Under the pieces are notes generated by a model. The model was given only the letters and a program-made list of their open reading frames with translations. It did no database searches and was not told the DNA's origin. Position numbers and translations under genes: made by a program. Shown piece by piece: positions 1 to 13,874 of a DNA stretch of 64,000 bases (its first letter is position 1; each line of letters starts with the position of its first letter). The stretch is from Chrysomallon squamiferum (lineage: Eukaryota; Mollusca; Gastropoda; Neomphalida; Peltospiridae): NCBI GenBank assembly GCA_012295275.1, contig CM022665.1, forward strand, positions 32,066,022-32,130,021, given 5' to 3'.

Positions 1-3000
1 AACTTTATACCTGCAGGGAATTTATTTAACCTCAGGTTTTGCTTTGTGGATAAGTTATTTTTATGAGTTTTTTCAGACAGTGATTTAATGGTTTTATTTG
101 TAAATAGGTTCGGAAGATGTATTGTTTTGTTTTTTATTTGCTAAATAATAAAAGAAATATGAAGATTTGAAAGTAGTTGCTGTCACTAAAAGTGAAATAT
201 TAAAATAAACATGAAATAATCTATAAATGTCAGTGTGTGTGTGTGTGTGTGTGTGTGTTTCTGTGAGTATGTATCTGTGTGTGGTTGTATCTATGCATGT
301 ACTTTATGAAAACAAAACTATTAAATTTAAATAATACATTTTAAAAGTCTGAATAGCAATCAATAGATATCTTTTTCTTTATCCTTTCTGGAAATGACAG
401 ATGTTGACAGAGAGCTATGATTAAGTTACAGGATTTATAAACTTTGATTTATACTGAATAGTAGTATTTTAAGTATTTGTATTTCTCAGTTTATAGTCAA
501 TAGTAAAACAAGAAATACAAAACAAAGTTAATGACATATAGAAAAAGAAATGAAAAAAAAGAATCAGGTTAATGGAAAAAAGAAAAGAAAAAGGGAAACC
601 TATTTGTTCCTATGACTGGCATTTTGCAGTTTTTAAACTACTTAAGGCTTTTTGTTATATCACATAAAAATGTAAATGTATCATAGATATTATTAAAAAC
701 TTGAGATCCATTTCTTTATTAATAAGTTAGTGTTGGATTTCAAAATATTCTGTATCTGTTTTGTATTAGAGAATATTATTCCATGTATAAATTTAATATT
801 ATGCTATATATAATATTATTCCATACATAAGATATTATTCTATGAATAATATATCATATATAACATAATAGTATTTTATATATGACAGATCAGGAAAATG
901 TCAGCTGAGACAAAATTTAATATTATTACCAAAATCGCTTAAATATTGTTTTTAAAATTATACACTGTTAGATCATATGATTTCATTTCAGCCATACTTT
1001 TGTGAAAATGATTTACCTTGTTAGCTCTGTTTTTAAAACAGTCTAATTCCTAGTCCCATACAAGATTGAACAAACACACAGTTTCATTTGAAATCAAATT
1101 TCAGTCCAGTCTGCTTTCAGTTAGTTCTCCTATAACATAAGAAGACATTTTTGAAGTAAAACACAGAGAAAATGACAGTGTTCAGTAATTTCTGGCTCAG
1201 TTTCCAAACAGACTGGTGCTGTAATACTGTATCTTAAATTTGTTTCTTATTTTCAATTTAACATACAAAAAAATATGAACGTGTTAATTGATATGTTTTA
1301 ATATTAATTTCCATTAGATGCCAAATATAATTTTTTTATATTTGTGATGTGTTAATGTTTAATGAACTATAATATCAGTTCTCATTAGGTACCAAATGGG
1401 AATTTTGTATAATGTGTTACTCTCTGGATCTTTCTCACTGAAAGCAATAAGGAATCTTTTATATACACCTTTCCATAAACAAGAGAAAACACGCCAATCT
1501 AACAGGTGTTGTATTGTTTTATGTTTGTTTCTCTCTAGAGAACCATATTGACTCTATTTCAAGAACTTTCACAATTAAGGAAATAATAATTAGTTTATTA
1601 TAATGCAAGAACAAACCACAAATCATGAACCACAAAAAAAAGAAAAAGCTTTCAAAATCTACAAAAGATTTTTAAAATAAGACTGAAAAATAAATTTAAA
1701 AAAAAAAGATAATTAAAAATAGGTAAGTAAATAAATAAATAAATAAATAATATTTAAAAAATCCACTAGTTTGATCCTGACCAAATCTTCTTCTTCAAGA
1801 CCTTCTCATCCATACTTTCAATTAGATCAAGTTTTTAAAAGTAACACATAAAAAATTAACTCTTTTACAGTTTTTTTAAGTCTCAATAGAATTAAAACTT
1901 TGAAGTAAAAAAAAATTCAAAAAAAAAAAAAGCCTAAATTGGGAATGAAAAAAACAACAACAACATTAATGGCTGTAGAGTTCTGAACAAGAGAATAGAG
2001 AAATCAATATACCTTTGAGAAGAAAGACATCTGAAAATGGTCATTACTACAACATAAGCACAGTTTGATGGCTTTTCAACATCATGATAGTTTCAAGCTT
2101 CATTTTTTTCTCTTAAAATCTTTTTTTTTTAATGATTAAAATTCTTAAGCATACAATGAACATCTTCAGTGACAAACCAGAAAAAAAGAGATTATTGAAT
2201 TTATCTAGTAATTGAATTGGATGTTTTGTTTGAAAAATACAAACTGACACAGTTCATCTGTCATTATTTCAGCAATGCTTATTGTAACAATTTTAAGAAT
2301 TATTTAGCATTTTCATGATTTAAAAATTTTAAAATAAGTTTCTGTGGTTGTTTTCTGTAACAGAATGCAAACAATATTCTGAAAAGAGATAACTTGCATT
2401 TAACCATATTTTTATTTGTTACACATTTTTTTAACATATATTTATTAATTACATGCACAACAAATTATAATCAATTTCTTGCAGTAAATTAAAATGACAA
2501 ATGTTAGGTTAAACAAACCTTGTGAAAAATAATTCTTTATTTTCCTTTTGTGACTTACAGTCCAAATATTATTCAATTTTTTTTTTTAACCAGATGGATC
2601 TAAAGACAGTTTTAAAACACAACTTAATCTTTAAAAAAAAAAAAATTTAATACATTTATTTCAAAATAATACTCTCTGCCACAGAAGATTCTGTTTTATG
2701 GAGCCACCAGTTAACTATTTAGTATGATAAAAATAGTAGAATGTGACTTATTTGGAAGCCGTGCTGTTTAGACAGGATACTGATTTGAGTTTAGTCATGT
2801 AATAGCACAGTTTGAAACAATTCACTATCTGTTTTAAAGATCACATGAAAGAGATGCAATTTTCACAAATATGATATCCATTTAGACAATACACCTTTAG
2901 AAACATTATGTTGAAACTGGATTACAAATAGTCATAAACGTTTAAAAAATAAAAGTTTCCATAGTGTATAACACATAAACATACAGAAGCAGTGCATAGA

Positions 3001-3450
3001 CAAATGACAACAGTAACTAATATTACATGTTTAGTCTAAATCATGATAGCTACCCTGAACTTCAAAACAATAATGATTTTACTGAATATAAGACTGCGTA
3101 GAAATAAAGATTTTACAATTATAATTAAAATGAAAGCTATAATAACCCTTTTAACAATACAGATATGCAGAACAGCTGACCATGAATGCTGTTCAAGTAA
3201 ATAAAAAAACTGTTGTATTTTATGAGGGCAACAAACATAAATGCTGAGTTCCTTTCATTCATCTTAATCAACCATAAAAGAACTAAGACTGGCAATTTCC
3301 TTATTGATCATCAATTGACAGGAATCTCGTTTGTGTGTACTCTTTGATTGGTAGGTGTAGTGTTGGCTTTGCTGTGTTCAGGTGTATTGGTAATCATTAA
3401 CACACATTCACAGTTAACGCCATCATTACAGGATCAGTGGCCAAGTTTTA
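1..3450. other. A+T-rich spacer, no gene recognised
   Basis: No convincing exon was found here. The stretch holds a short GT microsatellite near 233-258, many A and T homopolymers, and ATAAT-rich runs around 770-870. It would be the 3' flank of the minus-strand gene C terminal exon. The nearest AATAAA-type signal I see for that gene (TTTATT on the plus strand near 2657) is about 0.86 kb past the stop. Confidence 0.5.
233..258. repeat. (GT)n microsatellite
   Basis: Uninterrupted GT dinucleotides, about 13 units. Confidence 0.95.
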
Positions 3451-3515
3451 CACTTCCTTATCCAAACCCCAATATAAGCAAATACAGGTTAATCAATGAC
3501 GATTCATCTCATTTC

Positions 3516-3678
3516 TCAAGATGAATGTTTTCTTTGCAAATCAATTGAGAACACATCATCATCTTGCTCCTCTTTCTCTTTCTCTCTGACCACAAGTTTT
3601 TGTTTTTTTCTCAGCTCCTTGTCCAGATATAAATGCTTTAAGGTGTTAAAGACAGACTGATTAATGTTTGACCAGCTA
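3516..3678 (-). CDS. Candidate terminal exon of minus-strand gene C
   Basis: The frame starts one base after an acceptor (ATTCAG just upstream) and runs 53 codons to TGA at 3516-3518. The product has two parts: a mixed part containing NTLKHLYLDKELRKK, then a strongly charged tail (KEKEEQDDD) ending RKHSS. It would be joined in phase 2 to the exon at 12908-12958. The lysine/glutamate part coincides with a purine-rich stretch, so low-complexity chance coding is possible. What supports it is a clean upstream acceptor, an open frame through the non-repetitive N-terminal half, and phase agreement with three upstream exons. Family not recognised; the C-terminal acidic/basic tail suggests an intracellular protein, but that is inference. 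Confidence 0.42.
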
Positions 3679-4178
3679 CTGAATTACACAGAACGTAATC
3701 TATATGAAGACTCTCATTATGGAATACTTATCTTGATTAATGTGATAACATCATTTGTTTGACCATCTAGCCAATACATTGAGCTCTTTATCCAAACAGA
3801 CACGAAAAGGCCAATTTTCTATGTCTGGACAAAGGGTGAAAGCAAAGATAAATATTTGACATTGGAGGCACCTAGGCCAGTGTTGATGCATTAATGAAGA
3901 TAAATCATCAACCACAGGGTCAGAAATGTGAAAGGAAAACACTAATATAGTTTACAAAGAATTCTAAAAAAAGGAAGGAAATATTTCTTTGTTGATGATA
4001 GTCAAGATATACTGAAGATAAAACATGAGATTAGTAGAATGAAAAACTATTATCCAGTCTTTTATTTATTTATTATTTTTATTATTTTAAATTGTGTAGC
4101 ATCTTCCACCCGTCTATCCACACAATGCCAAAGAAAAGAAAAAAAGAGTTTGTTTTAACATTTTACTTTTTTTGTAAA

Positions 4179-4181
<3 letters not shown>

Positions 4182-4209
<28 letters not shown>
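4182..4209. repeat. (TA)n microsatellite
   Basis: Pure TA run in a T-rich context. Confidence 0.95.
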
Positions 4210-4213
<4 letters not shown>

Positions 4214-4350
4214 TTAATTTAAATTCATTTTTCTCTGAACTGAATATAACAAGTAATTTTATAAAACTGTGTATCGAAAAGCTTTTTATATTACACAAAT
4301 ACCGATCACTAGCAGAACTTTCAGTAGTCTAAATGATTAAAAAAAAAAAA

Positions 4351-4372
4351 ATAATAATAATAATAATAATAA
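4351..4372. repeat. (ATA)n microsatellite
   Basis: About seven AAT/ATA triplets after an A run. Confidence 0.9.
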
Positions 4373-4399
4373 AGGACCACAGAATTAAAACCAACAAAA

Positions 4400-4827
4400 G
4401 AAAAAAGATTAATAACAGTTTTGTCTAAAAGTATATATAGTTAGCTGTATCACTATATCAGTAACCATTTATGGAATATCAAAGTAAATGTTTTCCTTTC
4501 ATCTATGTATATCATTGAAAAGTAATTCCACATCCAATCTTATCACTTTTTTAGATCAAACAGAAATGAATATTCCGAGATTTTTATAAATTGTTGTTGT
4601 TAAAAACAACCAACCTTCAAAGGATGCAAATGGAAACTGGAAATGATTTATAGTGTAGGTGGTTGGTTTGATATTAACTGGTGAATGTGATTAAATGTAA
4701 CAGTGGCCATCACAAAACAAGCAGTTTCTGATGAGAAAATCATGATGGCCTTTGCATTGGCTGACAGCTAAAATATGACTATAAAAATGATAGCAGCTAT
4801 TTCCTCAATAAACACCCAGGTTCCTAA

Positions 4828-4867
<40 letters not shown>

Positions 4868-4873
4868 ATGTGA

Positions 4874-4907
<34 letters not shown>

Positions 4908-7900
4908 ATACTGCATATCATTAAGTATGATGACATTATTTTCTACTTTCAAAGTAATATAACACAACAGCAATATTTGATATCCATTTTTCAGAACAAA
5001 CACTGCCCCAACACTGCTAATTTTATTATTTACTTCCAATAGCAGTTTGTATAAATTTCCTAAATATTTTAAATGCTAACTAGTTACATCTGGTCAAGTA
5101 ATTTAATTAGCAGTAAACCTTGGTAATTTTACTTGAAATGAATGAATTTAAATTTGATTTTAACAACTTCTTGACATTTTACAAAAAAAATAAAAAAATA
5201 AAAAATAAAATAGAATGATAGGAAAGAATAAACCCACTATCACTGGTACATTTCTTGCTCTAATAATCTCACCAATTAGCAGCAAGGATTCTTTTACATG
5301 CATACTTTAATACACAGGAAAGTATCTATGCCTCTTTCTTATAAACCAGCAAAAAGCTTCTATTGTGAATGTACAAGGAAGGAATGATTCTATACCCTGT
5401 AGTACTTCAAGCCTTGATTTTAAAGAGTGAGATATATAGCCTCTATGATAAGTTTAATTCAACATTTAAGATTTCTAAGTGGCAAATTTTCAAAGTCCTT
5501 TTTAAACTGAAATGATTCACTGCACTATTAGACACTTTTGAAGATAAAGAATATATTTATGAATGAAGATATCAACAGTCATAAATTACTTTCAGTTTTA
5601 AAGTGAAAAATAAGAATTATGTGGCCTCCTACTGAGCTTAAAGAGCAATATTATATGAATTATGCAATCTATTAATACTTCTCCAGAGTAAAATAGCTTT
5701 GAATATATTTATAAAAAAAATTCTGTCAAATACATACTGCTGGATAAAAGTTACAATATGCCAGAAAAAGATAATAATGTACAATAATGTATGAACCATG
5801 AAATTATTGGTAATGCAACTTATCTCCAGCAGACATTTATAGGCCATTGTAGTGATATGACAGCATTGTTTCAGCCATCATTATTTTTCATGAATCTGCA
5901 TTTGAGTTCATGTACTGGTAATGTATAAAATATTACTGAGAGATGACTGAGTTAAATCATATTTATTATTTTCTAAGAATTCATAACAGTTTTAGTCGAA
6001 GTGGTAATGATATGTTATGATGCATTTCACCTTAAATATCATATTTTGTGAGAAGTAAAATAGAAAAAGACACTCAAACTTGTGGATTCATGAAAATAAT
6101 TAACTGATTCATACATATTAAATCTGCCATGATAATACTTTTGTCATTTTTGAAGGCTTAAACTTTTAACAATTATTATAGAGTTTAGCTTCAGCTGAGA
6201 GTTCTGTATTGACAAGATGAAGAAGCTAAAAATCTCACAATCTCTCTTACATATTAATGCTGTCCTTCACCAAACAATAGACAATATAATCAAAATCTCC
6301 TGATTGGAATGCCCAGCATAATATGCTTGAATCCTTTTTGTATTTAAAGAAGGAAAATTAATTGAAAGTATTAAAGGGGAAATAAATTTGATCTTTTTGT
6401 GTCCATTTCATAAAGATGGTGTCAAGCTGTACTGACTTGGAATCTTCCCAATACTGAAATTCTAGTTTGTTTGAATTTAATTGATTAATCCAATTTTGCA
6501 TGAAGAATAATTTATACCACTGTTAACAAGGAAAGAAAAAGAAAAAGTAAGATCAGTGAAAAAGGAAAAAGGGATTTGGTATTCATGATCCCCAAAGCTT
6601 GGTCTTTTACCACTGACTTAGTATGAAGTAAAATATGTACTGCATGAGACTTGGAAATGCTGTAAAACCTTTCTAAGAAAGATTACTGTCAGAATTGGCA
6701 GACAAATCATTAAATAACAGTAATTTTGTACACAATAATCCACTCCAAACTAGTGAGCCTTTTTGCGTGACTGACGGGCACACAGCTGCAGACTATCCCA
6801 CCAGTAATTGCATCAGGCTCACATAAGGAACCTTATCACCAAATAGTGGTCTGAAAGCTACCATACAAACTCAATTCCTGCCATTTCCATATTTGCTTGG
6901 CACTAATAGGCCTGGTCATTGCTGTAAATCCGACAGAGTAATCAAATAAAGCCAGAGTTGTTCAGGTCTTTATTTTCCCTTCTAGAACATTTTGGTCAAG
7001 ATTTCCCACAAGAATCTGAACTTCCTATCAAAATAATTTTTTGTTGGTCAAAGCTTGTGAAAAAAAAAATAATTTTTTCCCCTTCTCTGTTTTTCTGTCT
7101 AAACATTTTCTGCCCATGATTTCCCAGTAGGACCTAAAAATGGTTATTAAGTACAACTTGAACTTCAGTCTTCACATAGATGAAGTCTATACAATAGAAT
7201 TTGGATGAGCATATTGCAGTAATAAGGACTTGAAGGCATGACAAGTTAATCGACTGTACATAAAGCTACCATGTCCTAAGGGAGAGATTTCATCCATTTG
7301 CTCAAATCACATTTTGTATGAGATAAATTGCCAACAAGACAAAATGAAAACCATGAAAAATACTTTAGGCACTTCTTGCATTGGCCTTTTTTTAAATTCT
7401 CTATCAGTCTTTTTCATTATTATTATTTTTTTTTTCTTTCATTTTAAAATCTTTTTAATAAACTGAGTATAATATTACATAGGAAGACAAATTGTTTAAG
7501 TGTCAGCAGTGTGTTAGCTTTTGCAAAAATCAATAGCTGAGGCAGATATGGTGATATTTAATTTATTTCACATGTATTAATATTTGTATTGAATTATGGT
7601 TGGTGTATAAAATTCTGGTATGTGACCTTTAGGCTTACTTACACTTCACTGGAATAATAAACATCTGAAAAGTAAACAGTCGGTTTTACATCATGATTAT
7701 AATATTGTAAACATTAATTATTATACCATGTAAAATTTAAACTTTTTATCATATGGCATATAAAAATGAATAAAAAAAACAACAAAAAAATAATAGATAA
7801 TGATTATTATGAAAAAATGTATTTTTATTAATGAGCTTTTTATTATTAACAACAGGTAAAAATATTTGTTTTAAGGAATGATCAAACACAAAATCAGTTC

Positions 7901-8230
7901 TATTCATTGCACCTGTTAGATCATTTCCTTTCATGCCACCTGTTTAATTTTCCATTGCTTTAATATGCTTTAAACTGCTTTAAAGTGCCTTTAAACCAAT
8001 ATCTATTTATTCATTATTAACAATAAATAAATAAATAAAATAAAATAAAATAAATGTATCTGATAATCAAACACTTGCTATTATCTTAAAGCTGAAATCT
8101 TTGGTTAAATTTAACATTTCAATATGACTGCATTTAGCTGAAAGGTTTATAATCCTACTCTCCATTTTGTGTAAATCTAGAGCTCCCTCTGGTGTGATAT
8201 GATGAAAAATGAGAGTTATGTTACACATTT
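4400..8230. other. Spacer or intron, apart from a GT/GA repeat
   Basis: No exon could be supported. If gene C is right, this is inside its long last intron (3.7 to 12.9 kb). A small G+C-richer island at about 6740-6850 contains an 8-bp inverted repeat (GTGAGCCT/AGGCTCAC) spaced like an acceptor stem, but it lacks tRNA A and B boxes. Confidence 0.45.
4831..4907. repeat. Compound (TG)n-(GA)n microsatellite
   Basis: A TG run with one CA and one GA interruption passes directly into a GA run. It generates spurious Cys/Val or His/Thr reading frames on both strands. Confidence 0.95.
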
Positions 8231-8239
8231 GTATTATTC

Positions 8240-8870
8240 ATTTAGTATTGCATTAATCTTCAGCTTACTGTTTATGATGACTGGTATTTTGAATTTATAA
8301 CAAATAGTGTTTCAAACCTGTAGTAACAGTTAATACTGCAAATAGTATATAAGTATAACATGGTCTTAATAAAATCATTAAGTAAATAATAATTAAAAAA
8401 AAAAAACATTACCCCCTCCAAAAATATTATTTGTAAAAACCAGTTTGCTGTAATTAATTGTATTTTAGACCTATAATAGGGTTTATGTTGCAGATTGTAT
8501 GTATGTACAATATGGTTAATCAGTTATTCACATAATAAAATCATTTATTAAATACAAAAATCAGTTTGCTATCAAGAGTAATTTTTATTTGAAATTTATA
8601 AATTATATTGTAAATCTATATTGACAGCTAATGCTAACATGTAAGTATAACATGGTTAAACAAAAATTATTTTCAATTAAAAATATTTTAAAAGTTAGAA
8701 TCCTATATATCTGACATTTCTATTAACCTGCTATTTACTGTTATGATAATTAGTATTTATAATTTGTAGTAACATTCTAAATCTATTGTGACATCTATGC
8801 CTTTAATAAAATCAAACAAATAAAATCTCATACATTTAGCATTAATAATAAGTTTACTGTTTTAATGATT
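8240..8870. repeat. Degenerate tandem repeat, unit roughly 150-250 bp
   Basis: At least three imperfect copies share the blocks 'agtataacatggtt', 'atcagtttgct' and 'cagctaatgctaacatg'. They recur around 8275-8390, 8550-8670 and 8740-8850, with A+T-rich insertions between. Copies are strongly diverged and the unit length is uncertain. Confidence 0.55.
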
Positions 8871-8963
8871 TAATTTTTTAAGTTTTTTTTATTATATTTT
8901 TTTTGTTTTTTACAAAATTCATGTATATATCTTAATATTAAAATTAAAAATTCAACATTTTGT

Positions 8964-8965
<2 letters not shown>

Positions 8966-8996
<31 letters not shown>
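8966..8996. repeat. (CA)n microsatellite
   Basis: Uninterrupted CA run. Confidence 0.95.
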
Positions 8997-8997
<1 letters not shown>

Positions 8998-9105
8998 TTA
9001 CCTTTGAGCAAGCTTATGTGTTTTTATTCCTTTTTTTAAAATAAAATATGAAAAATATGTTTATTTTATTTTCCATTATTGATTTCTAAATACTGAACTA
9101 AACTG

Positions 9106-9107
<2 letters not shown>

Positions 9108-9137
<30 letters not shown>
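9108..9137. repeat. Poly(A) run
   Basis: About 30 consecutive A; there is no recognisable retroelement body immediately upstream. Confidence 0.95.
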
Positions 9138-9139
<2 letters not shown>

Positions 9140-9487
9140 CAAAATTATAATACAAAGAAACAAAAATAAGCTGCTGTCAGTGCTGTAACAGAAAAGAGTT
9201 GACATTTATTTGAAAATTTATTTCTCTGGAGTAAAATTCTATATGATTAGTCAAACAGAAGAAAATTCTACATCAGTGAAGCTGAAATGTGTTAAAAGAT
9301 AAATCTTAGATTTATTATATATGATATTTCTTACACACTTATCAAAGACAGTGGTATGTAATGCCATGTCATTTCAACTATATGAAATTTGTACGATGTG
9401 ATGCAGAAGAAAATTAAGAGAAAAAAAGAAAGAAATACAATACTAATGTGATTACTGCATTATTGATGTAACAATAGCAAAAAACTT

Positions 9488-9660
9488 TAATAAATATATC
9501 TAATGTGCACACTGGTCTACCTTCAGTTCCAACCAGTGTGTATGCTGAGTTATCTCCCATTCCAACCAGTGTGCTTATTCCAGACAGTTTCTGACAAATG
9601 GCATATAGAGTGTGTGGTGGCATATAAAAGATTCCCTTTTGATAAATGTTAGCAAAAGAA
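9488..9660 (+). mobile_element. SINE fragment (molluscan-type body)
   Basis: Contains two copies of the conserved block 'ttccaaccagtgtg' about 40 bp apart, then 'tggcatataaaagattccct', which matches the 3' body block I associate with molluscan SINEs ('gcatataaaagatccctt'). The duplication of the first block suggests a rearranged copy. No clear tRNA-like head is visible. Family assignment rests on remembered consensus, not a search. Confidence 0.5.
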
Positions 9661-12050
9661 CAGAGAAGGAGAAGTGTGTTTCTTCTTTCATCTCATCTTT
9701 ATACAATAAAAAAAACATATCTGACATGTAAAATCTGTTATACAATTATATCATGTCACGGTGTCATTGTAACATTCATTCATTGAACAAACAATTCAAA
9801 GAAAATATTGCTTTTCTTTTTACTGAGAACAAAATGATACTGACTGTTATTTCTTTCAAATAATACACTGGATTATAATGTAACATATTTGTGGTTACAG
9901 ATCATAAAAATCCATTGCAATCAGTGCAGTGTTATGTGCTGAGTGATGAAAAAGTTATTAGCTATTACAAACTCAGCCCCTGCTCACTCACTTGGACTTC
10001 ATGGACACTGATGTATATTGACAATGGTATTAACGGAAAGACAGCAGCTGCAACTCACAATATATTTTGAGAGTTTTTAATCAATCTTTTTTTTTTTAAG
10101 AAAGAGAAATGGTGAGAGATAGAGAGAGTGAGAATGAATGAGAGAAAGGGAAAAAGAAAAAGGGATTGAGAGAAAGGGAGTGAGAAGTAGAAAGATAGAT
10201 ATCAAGAGAAAGGGGTGAGATATACAGAAAGAAAGACAAATAGAGAGAAATGGATAAAGGGAATGAAAGTGAGAGGCAATGAGAGGAAGAATCTGTTAGC
10301 AAAGGAGAAGGTAATGAAAGAGAGGGAGATAAAGTAGAAATACTAATCTATATGTGATATTAAGTAAAAGAAAATTAATCAATAGCTTATGAAAGTAAAC
10401 GATTTTAAAAAGAAAAAGGTCAGGTAGAAGTTGAAAAATGTTTTATGTATTTTCACAAGTTACCCATTACACAATATGAAAAATTAATGATTCTATAATT
10501 TAACCAAAATGATAAGGTTTGCACAGTGGATGTTTACAATGAATTCTTAATATCTTTTAGACAAATGTGATTAACACAAGAGCAGATGCAAAAAAAAAAA
10601 ACATTATCAAAGTTGTTCATAAAAATAAATAAGAAAATGTCTACAGGCCCACCCAGAGCTGCTCTTAAATGGATAGTCACAGACCACAGGAAGATATAAA
10701 AACTGTAAAAACCTGAAAGAATGCAATGGACAGAGACAGATATACATATAGACAGATATGTTGGCTCTGGTGGTATAGATATATATTTGTAACAGGCAAC
10801 AGTCACAATGTTACTTCAGAAAAGAAGGGAAAAGTCAGTAATATCAGTTTGTGAGAATTTTAGTTTGAATCAGCAAACTTTAATATTACATTAAAATAAT
10901 AATAATAATAATAATAATAATATAAATCCCCAACAAAACCCCAATCAAAATAGAACAAAAAGAAACATTTGTCAGTTTGGAAATATTTATTCATTTATTT
11001 GTGTCTATGGTATTTCATTAACCACGCAAAACACTTGCCAGCTGCCTACACACAGTCAGTGAAACAATTACAGTTGACAATTCCTCAGACTAATCAATAC
11101 AAGAATACATCCTTTAAAGATAATGCACAAGTTACTAAGTAACCGTATTGCATAAGACTCAGTATTTCAAATTAGAAAATGATAAATTGAACTTTCTCAA
11201 ACCTGACAATGACAAAGTAGTCATGAGCTGAGAATGAAATTTCCTCTTCTTTTTTTTTCTTCTTCAGAAAATTGAAGATAAAAAAAAAGGTAATAATTTA
11301 TCAGTCATCTTGAATTATGATTAATGTCTGTTACATAATACAAAACAGACATCACAACTGCTAATGTAGTTTTAAATTATTGTTTGAGATAAAATATTTC
11401 AAGTAAAATGACAGTGAATTTTTACAAATAAAGAATTGGGTAAAGCTAATTTTCATAAATAGTAGAGCAGACCGTATATGTGTATATTAGTTCAGTAGGT
11501 GAAATTTTAAATAACAGGAAATAAGAATATCTAATATACAATACTAATATAAAATTAATTCAGGTAAATAAGTTAATTAATAAAAGAAATGAAAAAACCC
11601 ATAAAATCCATATTTATTTAGAAACAGAATGATATTTTTATTTAAATATTTTTTTCTCAGAATCAAATGTTAAAAAATACTTAATAACAATATTAAATAA
11701 TTATAAATAATTTCAAATACACTGTGTACAAGTGAATTGTAATAATTATGAAGACTTTTTAAAAATGACTTGATTAATATTAACTAAATCAACATAAAAT
11801 AATTAAAAACCTTTATTAATACAAAACATTAAGACTGTTCCACTTAAAAAAATTAATAAAAACAATACACTAATTTACAAATATAAATGAACTTTTGTAT
11901 GGTTTGTATTAAAAAAATAATAATTTTATAATGCCATTAAAAATAACAGTTCTGAAGGCTGGTTCAACAATAAATTAATATTCAGATGTGACTGAACATT
12001 ATTTAAATCAACACTGAGCAGTTATAAGCATTCTATAATATAATAATGTC
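9661..12050. other. Spacer with purine-rich segment
   Basis: No exon was supported. Around 10090-10335 the plus strand is almost only A and G (AGAGAGAAAG-like), and this produces a long Ser/Leu/Phe frame on the minus strand. An AAT microsatellite lies near 10893-10921. The remainder is A+T-rich. Confidence 0.5.
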
Positions 12051-12051
12051 A

Positions 12052-12054
<3 letters not shown>

Positions 12055-12099
<45 letters not shown>
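12055..12099. repeat. (TC)n microsatellite
   Basis: About 22 uninterrupted TC units followed by a short TA run. Confidence 0.95.
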
Positions 12100-12104
<5 letters not shown>

Positions 12105-12907
12105 ATATATATATATAAATAGAAGCCTCAACAAACACACTGGAAGGTAAAAATGTGTTTTCAGTTCTCTCTGTCTACAATAATCTGTCTACATCAGATA
12201 ACACTGAACCAACTGGTCAACACTTATCATGTGACACGATACAGCCACAAATGTCAAGACATCACAACAAATCAATTCAAATCTTATTTGTATTGCACCA
12301 CAGACATAACAGTTTGTGTCAGATGTGTCCATGAGGAATATGCTTGAACCACAGGAAATGGATATTTATATTATGAAGGATGTGTCGTATGCCATTCCCA
12401 TATTGTACAAACATGATTCACTTAATTAGATATGAGAATATATGAATAGGCAATATGTAAATAGAATTTCATACACAAACAATGTAGACAGTCTTTAATA
12501 TGGTAGATATACATCTGAACCGTATTTTAATTATTATTGTTTCTTGGGTATTTCCAATTCCAACCAAAAGTCTTTATATAATTATTTAAAACTATACAAT
12601 ATGTATTCAATTTGAAGAAAAAATAATCATAAACTATTAAAGATATTCTCCAAACACATGAATTTTAGCATTCAGATTTTTGAAAGCAAATTGTTCTGTA
12701 GAGTAAAAAATTAAAAGCAAAACAATCTTTCTGGAAGCATGTTTTATAAAAAAAAAAAAAAAAAAAAAAAATATTTTAAAACTTCAAAGTATTTCAGTCT
12801 TTATTTTATTTAAATTTAATTACAACAGTTGAGTCTAGTTGTGAATTTACAATCAGCCAGAGTCTTGGACAAAGAAAAGTGTTTTGAATAATGGCTTCAC
12901 TTTTGAC

Positions 12908-12958
12908 CTGAGAACCATTAACAAGTGGCCAACAGCCAAATCTTTGATCTCATCATTC
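12908..12958 (-). CDS. Candidate internal exon of minus-strand gene C
   Basis: 51 nt. Acceptor CCCAATAG, donor CTCAG|GTCAAA. Only one frame is open across the exon; it reads NDEIKDLAVGHLLMVL and looks like an amphipathic helix. It starts and ends in phase 2, which agrees both with the upstream 13838-13874 exon and the terminal exon at 3678. The frame remains open on both sides of the splice sites for some 20 codons, so the exact limits are not forced. Family unknown. Confidence 0.33.
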
Positions 12959-13179
12959 CTATTGGGCAGTGATGTCATACAGGATTATATTAAATATGAA
13001 TCACACTTCATAAGTAAAATATTGTAATTTGTAACAATAACTGTTAATAAATAACACAGATATAATATGTACTTGTACCTATTTGAAAGTAATTGATAAT
13101 GATAAAAGAAATATATATATAGCACACACACACACACACATAAAGCTTGAAAACTTAGTAACAGCCTTTAAAGTAAATA

Positions 13180-13241
13180 ATAATAATTATTATTATTATT
13201 ATTATTATTCTTTTATTATTGTTATTATTATTATTATTATT
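13180..13241. repeat. (ATT)n microsatellite
   Basis: AAT then ATT triplets with one TTC and one GTT interruption. Confidence 0.9.
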
Positions 13242-13837
13242 AAGTTCTCTACAAGATCTTATTTTTAAAAAAATAAAGAATTTTCTTTACTGCCAGAATC
13301 AACAATCAAATTTAGCATGTCATAATCAGTGGAAGAAATCAACAGATGTTTTTATGTATTTATCATACTTAATGCCAAAAAGTACTAAACAAATTCCAGA
13401 CATATTAATGCTATAATGAATCACTTAATGTTACACTCTGATATTCATCTAAACAATTTTTAGCAAGAAAATAATAATGTCAAAACAATTATATTTATTG
13501 CTGAATATAAAAATGAAGAAAACATTAGACTGTGTCATTCTGAATCAAGTGCTAACGTAACATTATTACATTCATCAAAATATCTTTTAATAAGAAAATA
13601 AAGATGTCAAAAGAATATTTATTGCTAAAATAAAAATTAAGAGGCAAAAATTCAACATGTCATATTCAACAGATGTCAAAATTGGCTTCAAGGTCTTTTA
13701 TGTTACTGAACTCAATATTACCCATCAGCCCTTGGGCTGTTTTTGATAATGTTCACTTAAGAGACAACAGGATTATAGACAAATGGCTACTCCCTAATGT
13801 CCAAGTTTTAAAAAAAGACAATTGATTTATGCTGCAC

Positions 13838-13874
13838 CTTGAGGGACTGAATTGAACTGACAGTTCAGTGAAAC
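13838..13874 (-). CDS. Candidate 37-nt exon of minus-strand gene C
   Basis: Acceptor ATCTCCAG and donor TCAAG|GTGCAG surround a 37-nt segment. In the phase dictated by its neighbours (1 in, 2 out) it reads FTELSVQFSPS. It is listed because it reconciles the phase of the 14.1 kb exon with that of the 12.9 kb exon. A 37-nt exon on its own is weak evidence. Confidence 0.28.

Noticed and set aside
3432-3487. Plus-strand exon-like segment (ACAG ... ATACAG|GTTAATC) reading DQWPSFTLPYPN
   Set aside because: Lies in the probable 3' flank of minus-strand gene C, and its only partner (3752-3855) is contradicted by a minus-strand frame over the same bases.
3769-3855. Minus-strand frame with a good acceptor (CTTTGTCCAG) reading NWPFRVCLDKELN and a stop
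   Set aside because: Its phase does not fit between the 12.9 kb exon and the 3.68 kb terminal exon; no donor.
4824-5042. 70-codon frames on both strands
   Set aside because: Generated by the TG/GA microsatellite (Cys/Val and His/Thr repeats).
6753-6821. tRNA-sized segment with complementary ends
   Set aside because: No A box, B box or anticodon stem could be drawn.
12153-12347. 64-codon plus-strand frame after a TTTTCAG acceptor
   Set aside because: Two frames are open with similar Ser/Thr/His/Gln composition and there is no donor; a product of C/A-rich sequence.
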